NCBI GenBank assembly: GCA_015485385.1
Contig: WFTS01000136.1
Coordinates: forward strand, 1 to 64,000
Length of the DNA stretch: 64,000 nucleotides
Source: Kordiimonadales bacterium
GTDB lineage: Bacteria; Pseudomonadota; Alphaproteobacteria; Sphingomonadales; Kordiimonadaceae
Direction of reading: 5' to 3'
The notes beneath the pieces are model-generated. The model ran no database searches. It had not been told where the DNA came from and worked only from the letters and a program-made list of their open reading frames with translations. Position numbers and translations under genes: made by a program. Below are positions 14,723 to 24,711 of the stretch, piece after piece. Position 1 is the first letter of the stretch, and each line of letters opens with the position of its first letter.

Positions 14723-17115
14723 AATTCTCGCTAAATTGGCTCAAGGATTATCTGGAAACAGAGGCAAGTCTTGAGGAAATTCTGGTGAAGCTGAATGCGA
14801 TCGGCCTTGAGGTTGACAGCGTTACCAACCCCGCGGATGCTTTGGCACCCTTCACAGTGGCTGAGGTTTTGTCTGCTGAAAAGCACCCGGACGCCGACAA
14901 GTTGAAAGTGTGCCGTGTCTCGGACGGCAGCGAAGAAATGCAGATTGTTTGCGGGGCGCCCAATGCGCGCGCGGGCATTAAAGTGGTGTTGGGCCGTCCG
15001 GGCGATTATGTGCCGGGCCTCGACGTAACTTTGAAAAAGGCAAAGATTCGCGGTGTCGCATCGAACGGCATGATGTGCTCGGCCAAGGAACTTGAGCTGG
15101 GCGACGACCATGACGGCATTATTGAACTGCCAGCCGACGCGCCTGTGGGCCTGAGCTATGTTGAGTATGCGGGTGCCGACAATCCGGTGATTGATATTGA
15201 AATCACCCCCAACCGGCAGGACTGCCTTGGTGTTTACGGCATCGCCCGCGATTTGGCGGCGGCGGGGCTTGGCACCTTGAAAGCGCTGAATGTGCCGAAG
15301 GTTGACGGCAGCTTTGACAGCGACGTGTTAGTTTCTATTGATCTGGATGATGACCATGCCAGCGCCTGCACGCAGTTTCTGGGGCGCAAGGTCACGGGTG
15401 TTAAGAACGGGCCTAGCCCGCAGTGGTTACAAGACCGCTTGAAGGAAATTGGCCAGCGTCCGATCTCGGCTTTGGTGGATATAACCAATTATATCACCCA
15501 TGATTTGGGGCGGCCTTTGCATGTGTATGACGCCGGGAAATTGACCGGCAATCTGCTGGTACGCATGGCGGATGAGGGCGAAACCTTCACCGCGCTTGAC
15601 GATAAAAACTATACCGCTACAGGCGAAGAATGTGTGATCGCAGACGATGCAGGCATCCAAGGCTTTGGCGGCGTTATTGGCGGGCTGGAGACAGCTTGTG
15701 ACGAAGCGACCACCGACGTGGTCCTTGAAGCTGCCTTATTTGACCCAGTGCGCACAGCCTTTACAGGCCGCGACCACGGGCTGATCACCGATGCACGCTA
15801 TCGGTTCGAGCGCGGCGTTGACCCTTTGTTTATTCGCGACGGTATGGAAATCGCCAGCCAGATGATCCTTGATCTCTGCGGCGGCGAAGCCAGCCGTGTT
15901 TTTGAAGCGGGTGCGGATACTGTGTGGGACCGCACCGTGCCGTTCCGGTCTGAGCGCGTGATGACATTGGGCGGTGTTGACCTAGCTGCCAGCGAAAGCA
16001 TTGCGATCTTGGAAAAGCTTGGTTTCACCGTCGAGGGTGATGATCCTTACACCGTCAGTGTGCCGTCTTGGCGCTGTGATATTGTCGGCGAGCCTGATCT
16101 GGTTGAGGAAATACTGCGTATCCACGGCTATGATAATATTCCGTCTGTGGCGCTGCCGGCAACCAATCATAAGGCTGGCACGACGTTAAGCCCGCGCCAA
16201 AAACGCGCCCGCACCACCAAACGCCGCCTTGCAAGCGTTGGGATGCACGAGGCCGTTACATGGTCTTTCATGAAGCGTGAGCAAGCCCTGCTGTTTGGCG
16301 GTGGCGGTGATGATTTGGTGGTCTCTAACCCTATTTCCAGCGAACTAGACTGTATGCGTCCGTCTATTCTGCCAAACTTGATGCAGGCGGCTCAGCGCAA
16401 CAAAGATCGGGGCGCAAATGGTGTTGCTTTGTTCGAGGTTGGGCCGGTTTATCTGGACGACACAGAAAAAGGCCAGCTTCTGGTTGCGGCAGGTTTGCGC
16501 GCAGGTGTGAGCGAGCGTCATTGGCAGCGCCCTTCGGCTGCTGTGAGTGTATTTGATGCCAAACGCGATGCCCTTGCTGCGTTAGAGGCGGCAGGTGCTC
16601 CGGTTGGCAATGTGCAGGTCTTTACCGAATCAGCGGATCATTATCATCCGGGACGGTCAGGAAGTTTGCGGCTTGGTCCGAAGAATATCCTTGCTGTGTT
16701 TGGGGAATTGCATCCAAAAACTTTAAAAGCCATGGATGTGGATGCCCCCATGGTGGGTTTTGAAGTTTACCTAGACCGTATTCCTGCCAAGCGCGGTAAA
16801 TCAGCCGCCAAATCGGCGCTTTTTGTCTCTAAACTGCAATCGGTTGAACGTGACTTTGCCTTCTTGATGGATGCAGACAAACCCGCCGCCAATCTGATTC
16901 GCGCCGTTAAAGGCGCAGATAAAGACCATATTGTCGGCGTGAATGTGTTCGATGTTTATGCTGGCAAGGGTGTGCCAGAGGGTCAGACCTCTATTGCCGT
17001 ATCTGTTAGCCTTGAACCAAAGGGTGAAACCTTCTCTGACAAAGACATCGAAGCCATATCAACACGGATTATAGCCGCTGCTGAAAAGGCTGTTGGGGCG
17101 GTACTGCGCGCATAA
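14719..17115 (+). CDS. pheT: Phenylalanine-tRNA ligase beta subunit
   Basis: 798 residues, full length. Order of domains: N-terminal ([13 protein letters not shown]), OB-fold tRNA-binding domain (about 45-150, [14 protein letters not shown]), B3/B4 editing domain, B5, and a C-terminal anticodon-binding FDX-ACB domain from about 700 ([15 protein letters not shown]). Translational coupling to pheS comes from the ATGA overlap, which suits equal subunit output. Nothing is missing or fused. Confidence 0.97.
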   Translation: MKFSLNWLKDYLETEASLEEILVKLNAIGLEVDSVTNPADALAPFTVAEVLSAEKHPDADKLKVCRVSDGSEEMQIVCGAPNARAGIKVVLGRPGDYVPGLDVTLKKAKIRGVASNGMMCSAKELELGDDHDGIIELPADAPVGLSYVEYAGADNPVIDIEITPNRQDCLGVYGIARDLAAAGLGTLKALNVPKVDGSFDSDVLVSIDLDDDHASACTQFLGRKVTGVKNGPSPQWLQDRLKEIGQRPISALVDITNYITHDLGRPLHVYDAGKLTGNLLVRMADEGETFTALDDKNYTATGEECVIADDAGIQGFGGVIGGLETACDEATTDVVLEAALFDPVRTAFTGRDHGLITDARYRFERGVDPLFIRDGMEIASQMILDLCGGEASRVFEAGADTVWDRTVPFRSERVMTLGGVDLAASESIAILEKLGFTVEGDDPYTVSVPSWRCDIVGEPDLVEEILRIHGYDNIPSVALPATNHKAGTTLSPRQKRARTTKRRLASVGMHEAVTWSFMKREQALLFGGGGDDLVVSNPISSELDCMRPSILPNLMQAAQRNKDRGANGVALFEVGPVYLDDTEKGQLLVAAGLRAGVSERHWQRPSAAVSVFDAKRDALAALEAAGAPVGNVQVFTESADHYHPGRSGSLRLGPKNILAVFGELHPKTLKAMDVDAPMVGFEVYLDRIPAKRGKSAAKSALFVSKLQSVERDFAFLMDADKPAANLIRAVKGADKDHIVGVNVFDVYAGKGVPEGQTSIAVSVSLEPKGETFSDKDIEAISTRIIAAAEKAVGAVLRA

Positions 17116-17150
17116 AAAACAACAATTATGTGTCTTAGATAGAAAAATAT

Positions 17151-17183
17151 ACCGAACAGGGCTTGAATTACCCCCTGTTCGGT
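17151..17183 (+). terminator. Perfect 11-bp inverted repeat after pheT
   Basis: ACCGAACAGGG (17151-17161) and CCCTGTTCGGT (17173-17183) pair with an 11-nt loop, 36 nt after the pheT stop. There is no T-run behind it, so it may be a transcript-end stabiliser or part of the next gene's 5' region instead of a classical terminator. Confidence 0.5.
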
Positions 17184-17251
17184 CTCCATAATGTCGCCGG
17201 GGCGGCGTGCGGATGGGTATTCGCGCTTTAGGTTTGTGTGGAATTTGGGAC

Positions 17252-18253
17252 GTGGCAGTAAAAAAAGCGACCGGTAAAAAGAAAGAACCAAAGGTTGGTC
17301 TTGGCCTTCGGTTGAAGGCGTGGTGGGAAGGCTATGATACGGATGATATCAAAAAGCGCCTCAAGGACCGCGCGCCAGAAGATGTAGCCGAACCCGAACC
17401 CGAGAAGGAAAAGGGGCCAGCGGAAGAGGTTTCGGTTGAAAATCTTGATCCGTGGAACAAGGAAACGGTTGATATTGCTCAGTATATCTGGGGCAAGGGC
17501 TTCTGCGGCCCGGGTGGGCCGGACTATGTCATCTCTCTGTCTAAATTATTGGCCCTAAGCCCTGAGATGTCGATGCTACAAATCGGTGCCGGACTTGGTG
17601 GGCCAGCGCGGGTGCTGGTAGACCGGTTCGGTGTTTGGATCACCGGCTTTGACACATCAGAAATGCTGGTTGAAAAAGGCCGCAAGCTTTCCAAAATGGC
17701 GGGGCTAGAGAAGAAGGTCGTGCTGGAACAGTATGATCTTGATGAATTTGATGGCTTTTCACGCAAATTTGACCGGGCGATCTCGAAGGAAGCGCTGTTT
17801 ACCATTCAAGATAAAGCCGGCATGATCGGGCATATCGAAGATAAATTGAAGCCGGGTGGGTTATTTTTAATGACCGAATATGTGCTGGGCAGTGACGCGG
17901 TTCTGGGCAAAGACAGCTATAAAGAATGGCTTGTTGGTGAACGCAGTCACCCATATCCGGTATTGTCAGACGACTTAATTGAGATGCTGAAGGCAAACCG
18001 TATGCAGGTGCGCGTGTCTGAAGATATTTCCCGCCAATATATTGAAATGATCAATCAGGCATGGGCCGGTGCGGACCAGATCGCAACCAAACTGGCCCAG
18101 CGCGAGGACGGCGCACAGATGATCCAAACCTTGATGCGCGAAGCTGAATTTTGGACACGGCGCAAAAAGCTATTAGAATCAGGGGATCTGATGTTGTGGC
18201 GTATCGTTGCGAACAAAAAATCTGGTGGCCCGGGCATGATGTCAGATTGGTAA
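17252..18253 (+). CDS. Class I SAM-dependent methyltransferase
   Basis: About 333 residues. A basic and acidic N-terminal arm (KKATGKKKEP, then EPEPEKEKGPAEE) precedes a Rossmann methyltransferase domain: motif I MLQIGAGLGGPARVL, the acidic strand-2 end TGFDTSEML, then VVLEQYDLDEF and LKPGGLFLMTEYV. The wording is like the UbiE/Coq5-type or phosphoethanolamine-type small-molecule enzymes, but the substrate cannot be named. The start is uncertain: the GTG at 17252 gives MAVKKATG; an ATG at 17213 and a GTG at 17207 are in frame. Its stop codon begins a 16-bp tandem array. Confidence 0.82.
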   Translation: MAVKKATGKKKEPKVGLGLRLKAWWEGYDTDDIKKRLKDRAPEDVAEPEPEKEKGPAEEVSVENLDPWNKETVDIAQYIWGKGFCGPGGPDYVISLSKLLALSPEMSMLQIGAGLGGPARVLVDRFGVWITGFDTSEMLVEKGRKLSKMAGLEKKVVLEQYDLDEFDGFSRKFDRAISKEALFTIQDKAGMIGHIEDKLKPGGLFLMTEYVLGSDAVLGKDSYKEWLVGERSHPYPVLSDDLIEMLKANRMQVRVSEDISRQYIEMINQAWAGADQIATKLAQREDGAQMIQTLMREAEFWTRRKKLLESGDLMLWRIVANKKSGGPGMMSDW

Positions 18254-18331
18254 AATACGCGTGTTGCCAAAATAGCATGTCGCCAAAATAGCGTATCGCC
18301 AAAATAACGCGTTACCAGAATAAACATGGCC
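18252..18331. repeat. 16-bp tandem repeat, 5 units, starting at a stop codon
   Basis: Units 18252-18268, 18269-18284, 18285-18300, 18301-18316 and 18317-18331; the consensus is AAAATAGCRTRTCGCC. The first unit starts inside the methyltransferase TAA. It ends just before the bidirectional terminator. Confidence 0.85.
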
Positions 18332-18344
18332 ATCCACCAAAATG

Positions 18345-18371
18345 AAAACCCGTCTTTTAAGGTGGGTTTTT
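18345..18371. terminator. Bidirectional terminator between methyltransferase and exporter genes
   Basis: AAAACCC (18345-18351) pairs with GGGTTTT (18364-18370) and is flanked by T-rich sequence on both strands (TTTTTCTTT on plus, CATTTT on minus). The genes on either side converge. Confidence 0.75.
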
Positions 18372-18394
18372 CTTTATTCGCGTGCTTTTGTTGT

Positions 18395-19333
18395 TTAAGT
18401 GCCTTTGGTTTTCTTCTGCACGGTCGGGTGCGCGGCCGTTCCGGGTTTTGCCGATCCTTTGCGTGCCAGCGCAACGCCGCCAAAAATCAGGGCTGCCCCG
18501 ACCAAATGCCCAATCCCAAGGGCCTCAGCAAAGAGCCACCAAGCCAAGAGCGCAGAGACAACCGGCTGGATCAGCAAGCTCACGGATCCAAGGGCCGCTG
18601 GCACATGGGCTAGGCCGTAGATAATCAGGCTTTGTCCCATCACATGGGTGAACCAGCCAAGCCCGATAAGCGGCAACCAGTTGACGGCAGCGGCTGGCAT
18701 GAAGGCCCCGTCTTCTAAAAGTGCAACCGGAAGCAAGAACACGGCTGTTGTTAATGCTGACCCAAACATCACCATAGGTGTCGTGAAACGCCCGCGCACT
18801 CGGGCTGCAAAAATAATATAACCCGCATAGGCAACCGCTGTGGCGATGCCAAGCATGTCTCCCACCAGATAATCGGGGTTGATACTGGCATTTTGTCCCA
18901 CCAAGGCCACCGCCCCCATGACCGCGAAGGCGAGACCTAAGATAAAGGTACGGCTAAAGCGTTGATGGAAAAACAAGAAGCCCGCAAGGGCTGTGAAAAT
19001 GGTCGCCATATTGGCAAGCAAGGTGGCGTTGGCAACGGTGGTTTTTGCAACTGCCCAGTGCCACAGGAACAGGTCTGTTGCAAACCAAAAGCCAACCGTT
19101 AACGCAGCAAGGGCCATGGGCCATAGCGGCTGTGTGCGTATTTGAACCCGGCTTTTATTATCAAGCCGAAGCCAAAGAAATAGCAAAGGCAGCGCCAGTG
19201 TTACGCGCCAAAAAGCGGCGGCTGTGGGGCTAACATCTGAAAAGCGCATGAAAATAGCAGCCGTACCAATAGCAACCGCCCCCGCGATCACAGCGGCGAA
19301 GCCTTTGGTGAAATTTTCTGTGCTTGTGTTCAT
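18395..19333 (-). CDS. EamA-family (DMT superfamily) membrane transporter
   Basis: 312 residues with ten predicted hydrophobic segments arranged as two five-helix EamA repeats. The first repeat has VAIGTAAIFMRFSDVSPTAAAFWR and the second TAVAYAGYIIFAARVRGR, both typical openings. Such proteins export metabolites or amino acids; the substrate is unknown. I used the ATG at 19333 (MNTSTENF); a GTG at 19345 is in frame. It is divergent from acsA, with about 196 bp between. Confidence 0.9.
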   Translation of the reverse strand: MNTSTENFTKGFAAVIAGAVAIGTAAIFMRFSDVSPTAAAFWRVTLALPLLFLWLRLDNKSRVQIRTQPLWPMALAALTVGFWFATDLFLWHWAVAKTTVANATLLANMATIFTALAGFLFFHQRFSRTFILGLAFAVMGAVALVGQNASINPDYLVGDMLGIATAVAYAGYIIFAARVRGRFTTPMVMFGSALTTAVFLLPVALLEDGAFMPAAAVNWLPLIGLGWFTHVMGQSLIIYGLAHVPAALGSVSLLIQPVVSALLAWWLFAEALGIGHLVGAALIFGGVALARKGSAKPGTAAHPTVQKKTKGT

Positions 19334-19529
19334 AAATAGGACCACTTGCTAGAGAGAATAAATCCGCGAGTATCATGCCGCCGCGACCGCTACAAGCTTG
19401 GACGTGGGAAATGTTTCTAACGCAAACATTAGGAAAGCTTGGCAAATGAGGCCCCGCACATGCGTACAATACTTGCACCCGCCCCGCCAAAGCGGCATGA
19501 TCTGCGCGAACCATAATAGGGAGTACGCC

Positions 19530-21467
19530 ATGAGCGAGAATTTGATTTTTCCTGTGACCAAAGAAGCCCTTGAGGGCACCCACTGTACTAAGGCGCAGTA
19601 TAACGAGCGCTACCAGCGCTCGGTCACAGATCCGGACGGTTTTTGGCGCGATGAAGCCAAGCGTATTGATTGGATGACCCCTTTCACAAAGGTGAAAAAC
19701 ACCAGCTTTACCGGCGATATTTCGATCAAATGGTTTGAAGACGGCACGCTGAATGCCAGCGTAAACTGTATAGACCGCCATTTGCCAGAGAAGGCGGATG
19801 TTACCGCCTTGATATGGGAAGGCGACGACCCATCCGAGAGCAAGAACATCACATACGCTGACCTTCACAGGGAAGTATCAAAGTTTGGCAATGTACTGCG
19901 CGCTGAGGGTGTTCAAAAGGGTGACAGGGTTACCCTTTATATGCCAATGATCCCCGAGGCTGTTTACGCCATGCTGGCGTGTGCGCGTATTGGAGCTGTG
20001 CATTCTGTGGTCTTTGGGGGATTTTCACCCGAAGCGCTCGCGGGACGTATTTTAAACTGCAAATCAGACTATGTGATCACCGCTGACGAGGGCCTGCGCG
20101 GGGCAAAGCCGATCCCTTTGAAGGCCAATGTGGACAAAGCGCTAGAGCAGTGCCCCAATGTTAAATCCGTGATTATGGTTAAGCGCACCGGCAGCGATGT
20201 GGTCTTTTGTGAAGGCCGCGACGTTTGGTACCATGAAGCTGCCGCAAAGGTTTCAGCCGACTGCGAGCCTGAAGAAATGAACGCCGAAGACCCGCTGTTT
20301 ATCCTTTATACCTCTGGCTCGACAGGGCAGCCCAAAGGTGTTTTGCACACAACGGGCGGATATATGGTCTGGGTATCCATGACGCATGACTATGTTTTTG
20401 ATTACCGTGACGGCGAGGTTTATTGGTGTACGGCGGATGTGGGGTGGGTGACAGGGCACAGCTATATTGTTTATGGGCCTTTGGCGAACGGCGCTACCAG
20501 CCTTGTTTTTGAAGGCGTACCAACCTACCCGGATGCCGGACGGTTTTGGCAAGTGTGCGAAAAGCATAAGGTCAATATTTTCTATACCGCCCCTACAGCC
20601 TTGCGCGCCCTGATGCGTGTGGGGGATGGCCCTGTCAAAGCGCATGATCTTTCTAGCCTTCGCCTGCTTGGCAGCGTGGGGGAACCCATCAATCCCGAAG
20701 CGTGGCTTTGGTATCACCGTGTTGTGGGCGAGGAACGCTGCCCGATAGTGGACACATGGTGGCAAACCGAAACTGGCGGCGTGATGATATCGCCCTTGCC
20801 GGGTGCAACGGATTTGAAACCCGGATCAGCCACACGCCCGATGTTTGGCGTTAAGCTGGAAATCGCGGATCATGAGGGCAAGTTTAAACAGGGCGCGGCA
20901 ACGGGGAATTTGGTGATTACCGATAGTTGGCCCGGGCAGGCACGCACACTATACGGCGATCACAAGCGCTTTAAAGACACATATTTTTCAACCTTTGAAG
21001 GCCAGTATTTTACGGGCGATGGCTGTCGGCGTGACGAAGATGGATATTATTGGATTACTGGTCGGGTGGATGATGTGATCAATGTGTCGGGCCATAGAAT
21101 GGGAACGGCTGAGGTCGAATCGGCGCTTGTGTCGCATGAGGGCGTGTCTGAGGCTGCCGTTGTTGGCTATCCGCACGACATTAAGGGCCAAGGCATATAT
21201 GCGTATGTTACCCCGCCAGAGGGTGTGGCTGCTACTGAAGAATTACGCGCTGATTTGGTGAAATGGGTGCGAAAAGAAATCGGACCGATTGCAGCGCCTG
21301 ATCAGATCCAGTTTGCACCGGGGCTGCCAAAAACCCGGTCAGGCAAGATCATGCGCCGAATTCTTAGGAAAATTGCCGAAAATGATTATGGCTCTTTGGG
21401 CGATACCTCAACTCTTGCTGATCCAAGCGTGGTGGATGATCTGATTAAAAATCGCAGAAACCGCTAA
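19530..21467 (+). CDS. acsA: Acetyl-CoA synthetase (acetate-CoA ligase)
   Basis: 645 residues. It activates acetate to acetyl-AMP and then acetyl-CoA. Motifs of the AMP-forming family are complete: [49 protein letters not shown], and the C-terminal [16 protein letters not shown] with the catalytic lysine that is usually controlled by acetylation. The ATG at 19530 has AGGGAG upstream and yields the normal family length; the open frame extends 44 codons upstream, but without a ribosome-binding site. It is followed 10 bp later by a GST gene. Confidence 0.97.
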   Translation: MSENLIFPVTKEALEGTHCTKAQYNERYQRSVTDPDGFWRDEAKRIDWMTPFTKVKNTSFTGDISIKWFEDGTLNASVNCIDRHLPEKADVTALIWEGDDPSESKNITYADLHREVSKFGNVLRAEGVQKGDRVTLYMPMIPEAVYAMLACARIGAVHSVVFGGFSPEALAGRILNCKSDYVITADEGLRGAKPIPLKANVDKALEQCPNVKSVIMVKRTGSDVVFCEGRDVWYHEAAAKVSADCEPEEMNAEDPLFILYTSGSTGQPKGVLHTTGGYMVWVSMTHDYVFDYRDGEVYWCTADVGWVTGHSYIVYGPLANGATSLVFEGVPTYPDAGRFWQVCEKHKVNIFYTAPTALRALMRVGDGPVKAHDLSSLRLLGSVGEPINPEAWLWYHRVVGEERCPIVDTWWQTETGGVMISPLPGATDLKPGSATRPMFGVKLEIADHEGKFKQGAATGNLVITDSWPGQARTLYGDHKRFKDTYFSTFEGQYFTGDGCRRDEDGYYWITGRVDDVINVSGHRMGTAEVESALVSHEGVSEAAVVGYPHDIKGQGIYAYVTPPEGVAATEELRADLVKWVRKEIGPIAAPDQIQFAPGLPKTRSGKIMRRILRKIAENDYGSLGDTSTLADPSVVDDLIKNRRNR

Positions 21468-21477
21468 GGCCCGGGGT

Positions 21478-22137
21478 ATGATAACGCTCTATTCTGCGGC
21501 AACACCTAATGGCTATAAGGCCTCGATCACGCTTGAGGAAATGGGGCTGGATTACCGTCTAAAGCATATGGATTTGGGGGCGCTTGAGCAGAAACAAAGC
21601 TGGTATTTGGATATATGCCCCAATGGCCGTATCCCGGCGATTGTCGATCACGAAATGGATGATTTCGCGGTGTTCGAATCAGGAGCGATATTACAGTATC
21701 TGGCAGAAAAAACTGGCCAGCTAACGGGCGGTGATATGAAAAGCCGTTCGGTTGTGAACCAGTGGCTGATGTTTCAAATGGGCGGCTTGGGGCCTATGCA
21801 AGGACAGGCGCATGTTTTCCACCGCTATTTCCCCGAACGCATCCAAAGCGTGACCGAGCGTTACCAGAGAGAAACCCGGCGACTGTATGAAGTCTTAGAC
21901 ATTCGGCTACAGCATAGGGCTTTTTTGGCTGGCGATACATACAGCATTGCAGACATCGCGCATTTTGCGTGGGTGCGGTCATATGATTGGGCAGGTGTGC
22001 CGCTTGACGGCTTAGAGGCGCTCCAAAGCTGGCATGACCTGATTGCCGCACGCCCTGCGGTTAAGCGCGGACTGTTGCAACCGCCGCGCTCAGCGGATGC
22101 GGATAAAACCGTTAAAGCCGGGCAGAAGATGATTTAG
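21478..22137 (+). CDS. Glutathione S-transferase, Ure2p/YfcG-like
   Basis: 219 residues: thioredoxin-fold N-domain ([20 protein letters not shown], then [10 protein letters not shown] and the glutathione-binding [15 protein letters not shown]), and an all-helical C-domain with [19 protein letters not shown]. The NGYKASI and NGRIPAI wording puts it in the Nu/Ure2p-like group, some of which are disulfide-bond reductases. The gene starts 10 bp after acsA and is probably cotranscribed. Its stop codon overlaps the start of a 21-bp tandem repeat. Confidence 0.9.
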   Translation: MITLYSAATPNGYKASITLEEMGLDYRLKHMDLGALEQKQSWYLDICPNGRIPAIVDHEMDDFAVFESGAILQYLAEKTGQLTGGDMKSRSVVNQWLMFQMGGLGPMQGQAHVFHRYFPERIQSVTERYQRETRRLYEVLDIRLQHRAFLAGDTYSIADIAHFAWVRSYDWAGVPLDGLEALQSWHDLIAARPAVKRGLLQPPRSADADKTVKAGQKMI

Positions 22138-22191
22138 GATATGTTCCCATAACTATAGGATACGTTCCCATAACTACAAGCCCCATAACTA
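22137..22191. repeat. 21-bp tandem repeat, 2.6 units, starting at a stop codon
   Basis: GGATATGTTCCCATAACTATA (22137-22157) and GGATACGTTCCCATAACTACA (22158-22178) differ at two positions; a partial AGCCCCATAACTA follows. The array begins at the last base of the GST stop codon. Confidence 0.88.
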
Positions 22192-22252
22192 AACGTCAGG
22201 ACACCTTACGGTCTAAAGCTAGGCTCGTTTTTGGGGTTTGCCCTTTCACACT

Positions 22253-22879
22253 TTAAAACCAGTTTTTGGCGGCGATAGCCTCCACCGCCTTTTGCCAGTT
22301 TCCGGCTTCTGTGTGGCCTGATTTTTTGCGGGGTTTGAGGCTATGGTCCCCGTCTGGTGCCCAGTGAATATCCCATGCACTTGGCAGCGTCAGCTTTTCA
22401 AGCAGGTCCACACCGCCGAAGGTGTCGCGCGTCCCTTGCACCAAAAGCGTCGGTGCGGTGATGGCGCTAAGGTGGGCTGTGCGCTCCGTTAGCTTTTCAG
22501 GTTTGCCCGGCGGGTGAAATGGGTATCCCAACAGCACAAGACCATCTGCGGCCTCGGGTGTTTCAGCCATAATTAAGCTGGCCATGCGGCCCCCCATTGA
22601 TTTGCCGCCGATAATCAGCGGTGTGCTGCGCCCAACTGCCTTTATGACGTTATGAAAATGTGCAAGCAGCTTGGGGGCTCGGTCCGGTGGTCGGCGACGC
22701 CCCGTCTCCTTGCGGAGCGCCATATAGGGGAAATCAAACAGGATGGCTTGAAAGCCGTGTGCTGCAAGGCCTGTTGCGAAGGCTTGCATATAGGCACTAT
22801 CGCTGCCCGCGCCGGCCCCGTGAGCCAGTAGTATGCGCCCGCGATCAGGGGTGCCAACGGATGTGAAATTTTCTGCCAT
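22253..22879 (-). CDS. Alpha/beta hydrolase of the KANL3/Tex30-like family
   Basis: 208 residues. An alpha/beta-hydrolase core with the oxyanion strand ILLAHGAGAGSDSAYM, nucleophile elbow IGGKSMGGRMAS (Ser in G-x-S-x-G), acid loop LVQGTRDTFGG and C-terminal histidine in WAPDGDHSLKP. LFDFPYM and the compact size match the bacterial Tex30/KANL3-type domain, often described as dienelactone-hydrolase-like; the substrate is unknown. Start ATG at 22879. It converges with the GST gene. Confidence 0.85.
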   Translation of the reverse strand: MAENFTSVGTPDRGRILLAHGAGAGSDSAYMQAFATGLAAHGFQAILFDFPYMALRKETGRRRPPDRAPKLLAHFHNVIKAVGRSTPLIIGGKSMGGRMASLIMAETPEAADGLVLLGYPFHPPGKPEKLTERTAHLSAITAPTLLVQGTRDTFGGVDLLEKLTLPSAWDIHWAPDGDHSLKPRKKSGHTEAGNWQKAVEAIAAKNWF

Positions 22880-23020
22880 ATTGACCCTATTTGCGACATA
22901 TTTATGATGGATGAAATACCATGGTTTAGTAAAATATTGTGCACGGTATCAAACCAAAGTTAGGGGGCTTGCTCGTTATCCATGCTTTCAACAGGGTAAA
23001 TCTAATGCTACTACAATCCT

Positions 23021-23713
23021 ATGGTTAAATCGGAGTTGTCGTTGGTGCCGTCCATTTCAAATGTGTTTGCGCTGTTGGTGCTGCTGCTTATTGCGGCATG
23101 TGCCCCTACGGGCCAGATGCCAACATCGGCAACGGCTCTTGTGGGCACAAAAGCGATCATCAAATACAGCAATTATGAGTTGGTGGCTGAGGTTACTGAT
23201 GTGACCGATAAATTGGTAACGACTGAATTTACCAATTGGGATGGTGATCTGATTTTCACGCGTACAGAATATCGTGGTTTGTTCCCCATTAGTGGGTCTG
23301 AGCATGGCGGTGGCCAGTGGGAACTGGATTTTGATGAAGCCCAGCTTGAGGCATTATTCCCACTACAAAAGGGCAATAGCGTCCAATTTACAGCCAATTT
23401 CAAGGATATTGAAAAAGGGGCAAGTTATGACATTGGTGTTCAGCTTGAGGTGTTGGGTGAAAAATTAATTGATCTTCCTGCTGGCAAGCGCAAGGTGGTG
23501 GTTGTGGAACTGAATCACCAGACACGGCGCGGAAACCACATAAAAAATGTCACGGAATATATATATTATGATCCAGACTATTCGATGGTTTTGAAAAAAG
23601 TTACACGCGAGCGGGGCGGGCAATCTTTCTGGCGGGTGATCAGTGTAGAGCGCCCGGGCAACGCCAATCCAATTCCCAACCGGCAGCGCCGGTCTGGCAC
23701 GGTGATGATATAG
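23021..23713 (+). CDS. Putative lipoprotein of unknown function
   Basis: 230 residues. The N-terminus has a hydrophobic stretch NVFALLVLLLIAAC with a lipobox ending at C27, so the mature protein is expected to be lipid-anchored and start CAPTGQMP. The mature part is beta-rich with no motif I recognise; YIYYDPDYSMVLKKV resembles strands of DUF-type envelope proteins. A GTG at 23045 could be the start instead and would still leave the lipobox. It is followed by copy B of the dispersed repeat. Confidence 0.72.
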   Translation: MVKSELSLVPSISNVFALLVLLLIAACAPTGQMPTSATALVGTKAIIKYSNYELVAEVTDVTDKLVTTEFTNWDGDLIFTRTEYRGLFPISGSEHGGGQWELDFDEAQLEALFPLQKGNSVQFTANFKDIEKGASYDIGVQLEVLGEKLIDLPAGKRKVVVVELNHQTRRGNHIKNVTEYIYYDPDYSMVLKKVTRERGGQSFWRVISVERPGNANPIPNRQRRSGTVMI

Positions 23714-23730
23714 TGATTTCAACCATAATT

Positions 23731-23894
23731 CCTTTGTGATCCCCCCATTTGTGATCAGAGCAGAGGCGACTGCGCCCCGCCACCAGATCCCCTTGCCTCA
23801 GGCAAAGCCTCGCTAGCTCCCGAGAAAGCCCCCGTCAGCGCCCCCTTCAGCTCTCAGGCGAAGCCTATACGGCGTTTGAGCGCCTCTTGAGTAG
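23731..23894. repeat. Dispersed intergenic element, copy B
   Basis: Shares with 9175-9340, in the same order and orientation, TTTGTGATCCCCCC, GTGATCAG, GCGCCCCG, CCCGTCAGC, CTCAGGCGAAGCCTA, CGGCGTTTGAGCGCC and CTTGAGTA. The hairpin GGCGT-ttga-GCGCC keeps its pairing by a G-U. It also lies between two convergent genes. Confidence 0.8.
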
Positions 23895-23958
23895 AACTCA
23901 GTTGATAAAGACTATCGTATCCCCCGCTTGTCCGGTTGGGCTTATAAAGATTTTATTG

Positions 23959-24348
23959 CTACAGGCTAAAAAGCCCATCCCCGCGCCGCTCGAAAGCTAT
24001 AGGCCTTAAATACTCGCCCTTGCACGGCCCTGTCACACATTTGCCACTTGTTTGATCGAACAAGGCCCCGTGTGTGCGGCATATTAAATAGGTTCCGTCC
24101 AAATTTAGAAATTTATCCCCCGCCATATTAAGAGGCGTGCCAGCGTGGGGGCAGCGATTTTCAAATATGCTGATCTGATCCCCAACCCTTTGGACAAAAA
24201 TATTGGTTCGCTGATCGCCATTTTTATAAAGAATATCCAGCCCACCGTGTGGTGGCAGGTCGCTTATTTTTACCAGTAAGCTGCCTGCGGGAGGCCCGGC
24301 AGGCCTTGATGAAAGCCGCAGGGGGCTAGGAGCTTTGTGCTGGGACAT
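23959..24348 (-). CDS. Rieske [2Fe-2S] ferredoxin-like protein
   Basis: 129 residues. The two Rieske ligand pairs are present: RCPHAGTPL (C-x-H) and ICRTHGALFD (C-x2-H), separated by 20 residues, within a small beta-barrel. There is no oxygenase catalytic domain and no membrane anchor, so it is a stand-alone ferredoxin-like domain similar to NirD or BphF electron carriers. It follows the YciI gene by 21 bp on the same strand, suggesting cotranscription in the tsaD-gpsA-yciI run. Its redox partner is unknown. Confidence 0.88.
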   Translation of the reverse strand: MSQHKAPSPLRLSSRPAGPPAGSLLVKISDLPPHGGLDILYKNGDQRTNIFVQRVGDQISIFENRCPHAGTPLNMAGDKFLNLDGTYLICRTHGALFDQTSGKCVTGPCKGEYLRPIAFERRGDGLFSL

Positions 24349-24369
24349 ATTGTTTCAGGCTTGCTAGAG

Positions 24370-24669
24370 CTATTCAGAGGGTATCCAGTCACCGATAACG
24401 CCTTTCCAGTGGCGGATTTCCACGCTTTTAAACAGGCCAGCGGTGGTGTAGGGGTCATTATCTGCGAACAGTTGCACAGCGGCTTCGCTTGCAGCGTCCA
24501 GAACGATTAAACTGCCAATAGGCTTGGGGTCTGTACCCGGCGACAGGATTGGCCCCGCGAACTTCAGCCTTTCACCCGCGCCTTTGATATAATCCAAATG
24601 CGCGGTACGGGTTTTCATACGCAGATCAAGGCTGTCGGCTTTGTCGTGGGTTAAAATCATAAATAGCAT
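24370..24669 (-). CDS. YciI-family protein
   Basis: 99 residues, ferredoxin-like fold. MLFMILTHDKADSLDLRM, RTAHLDYIKG (the conserved His near residue 24), FAGPILSP, GSLIVLDAASEAAVQLF and DPYTTAGLF are typical of the YCII domain. Family members are thought to be small metabolite-binding or hydrolase-like proteins; no reaction is established. It lies 42 bp downstream of gpsA and is probably in its operon. Confidence 0.92.
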   Translation of the reverse strand: MLFMILTHDKADSLDLRMKTRTAHLDYIKGAGERLKFAGPILSPGTDPKPIGSLIVLDAASEAAVQLFADNDPYTTAGLFKSVEIRHWKGVIGDWIPSE

Positions 24670-24711
24670 GGGGTTCTCCTAAGAGTTTCAAGGTCAGGAC
24701 GTCTCATTCGC

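Noticed and set aside
19398-19529. 44-residue N-terminal extension of acetyl-CoA synthetase
   Set aside because: No ribosome-binding site; the downstream ATG has AGGGAG and gives the normal family length.
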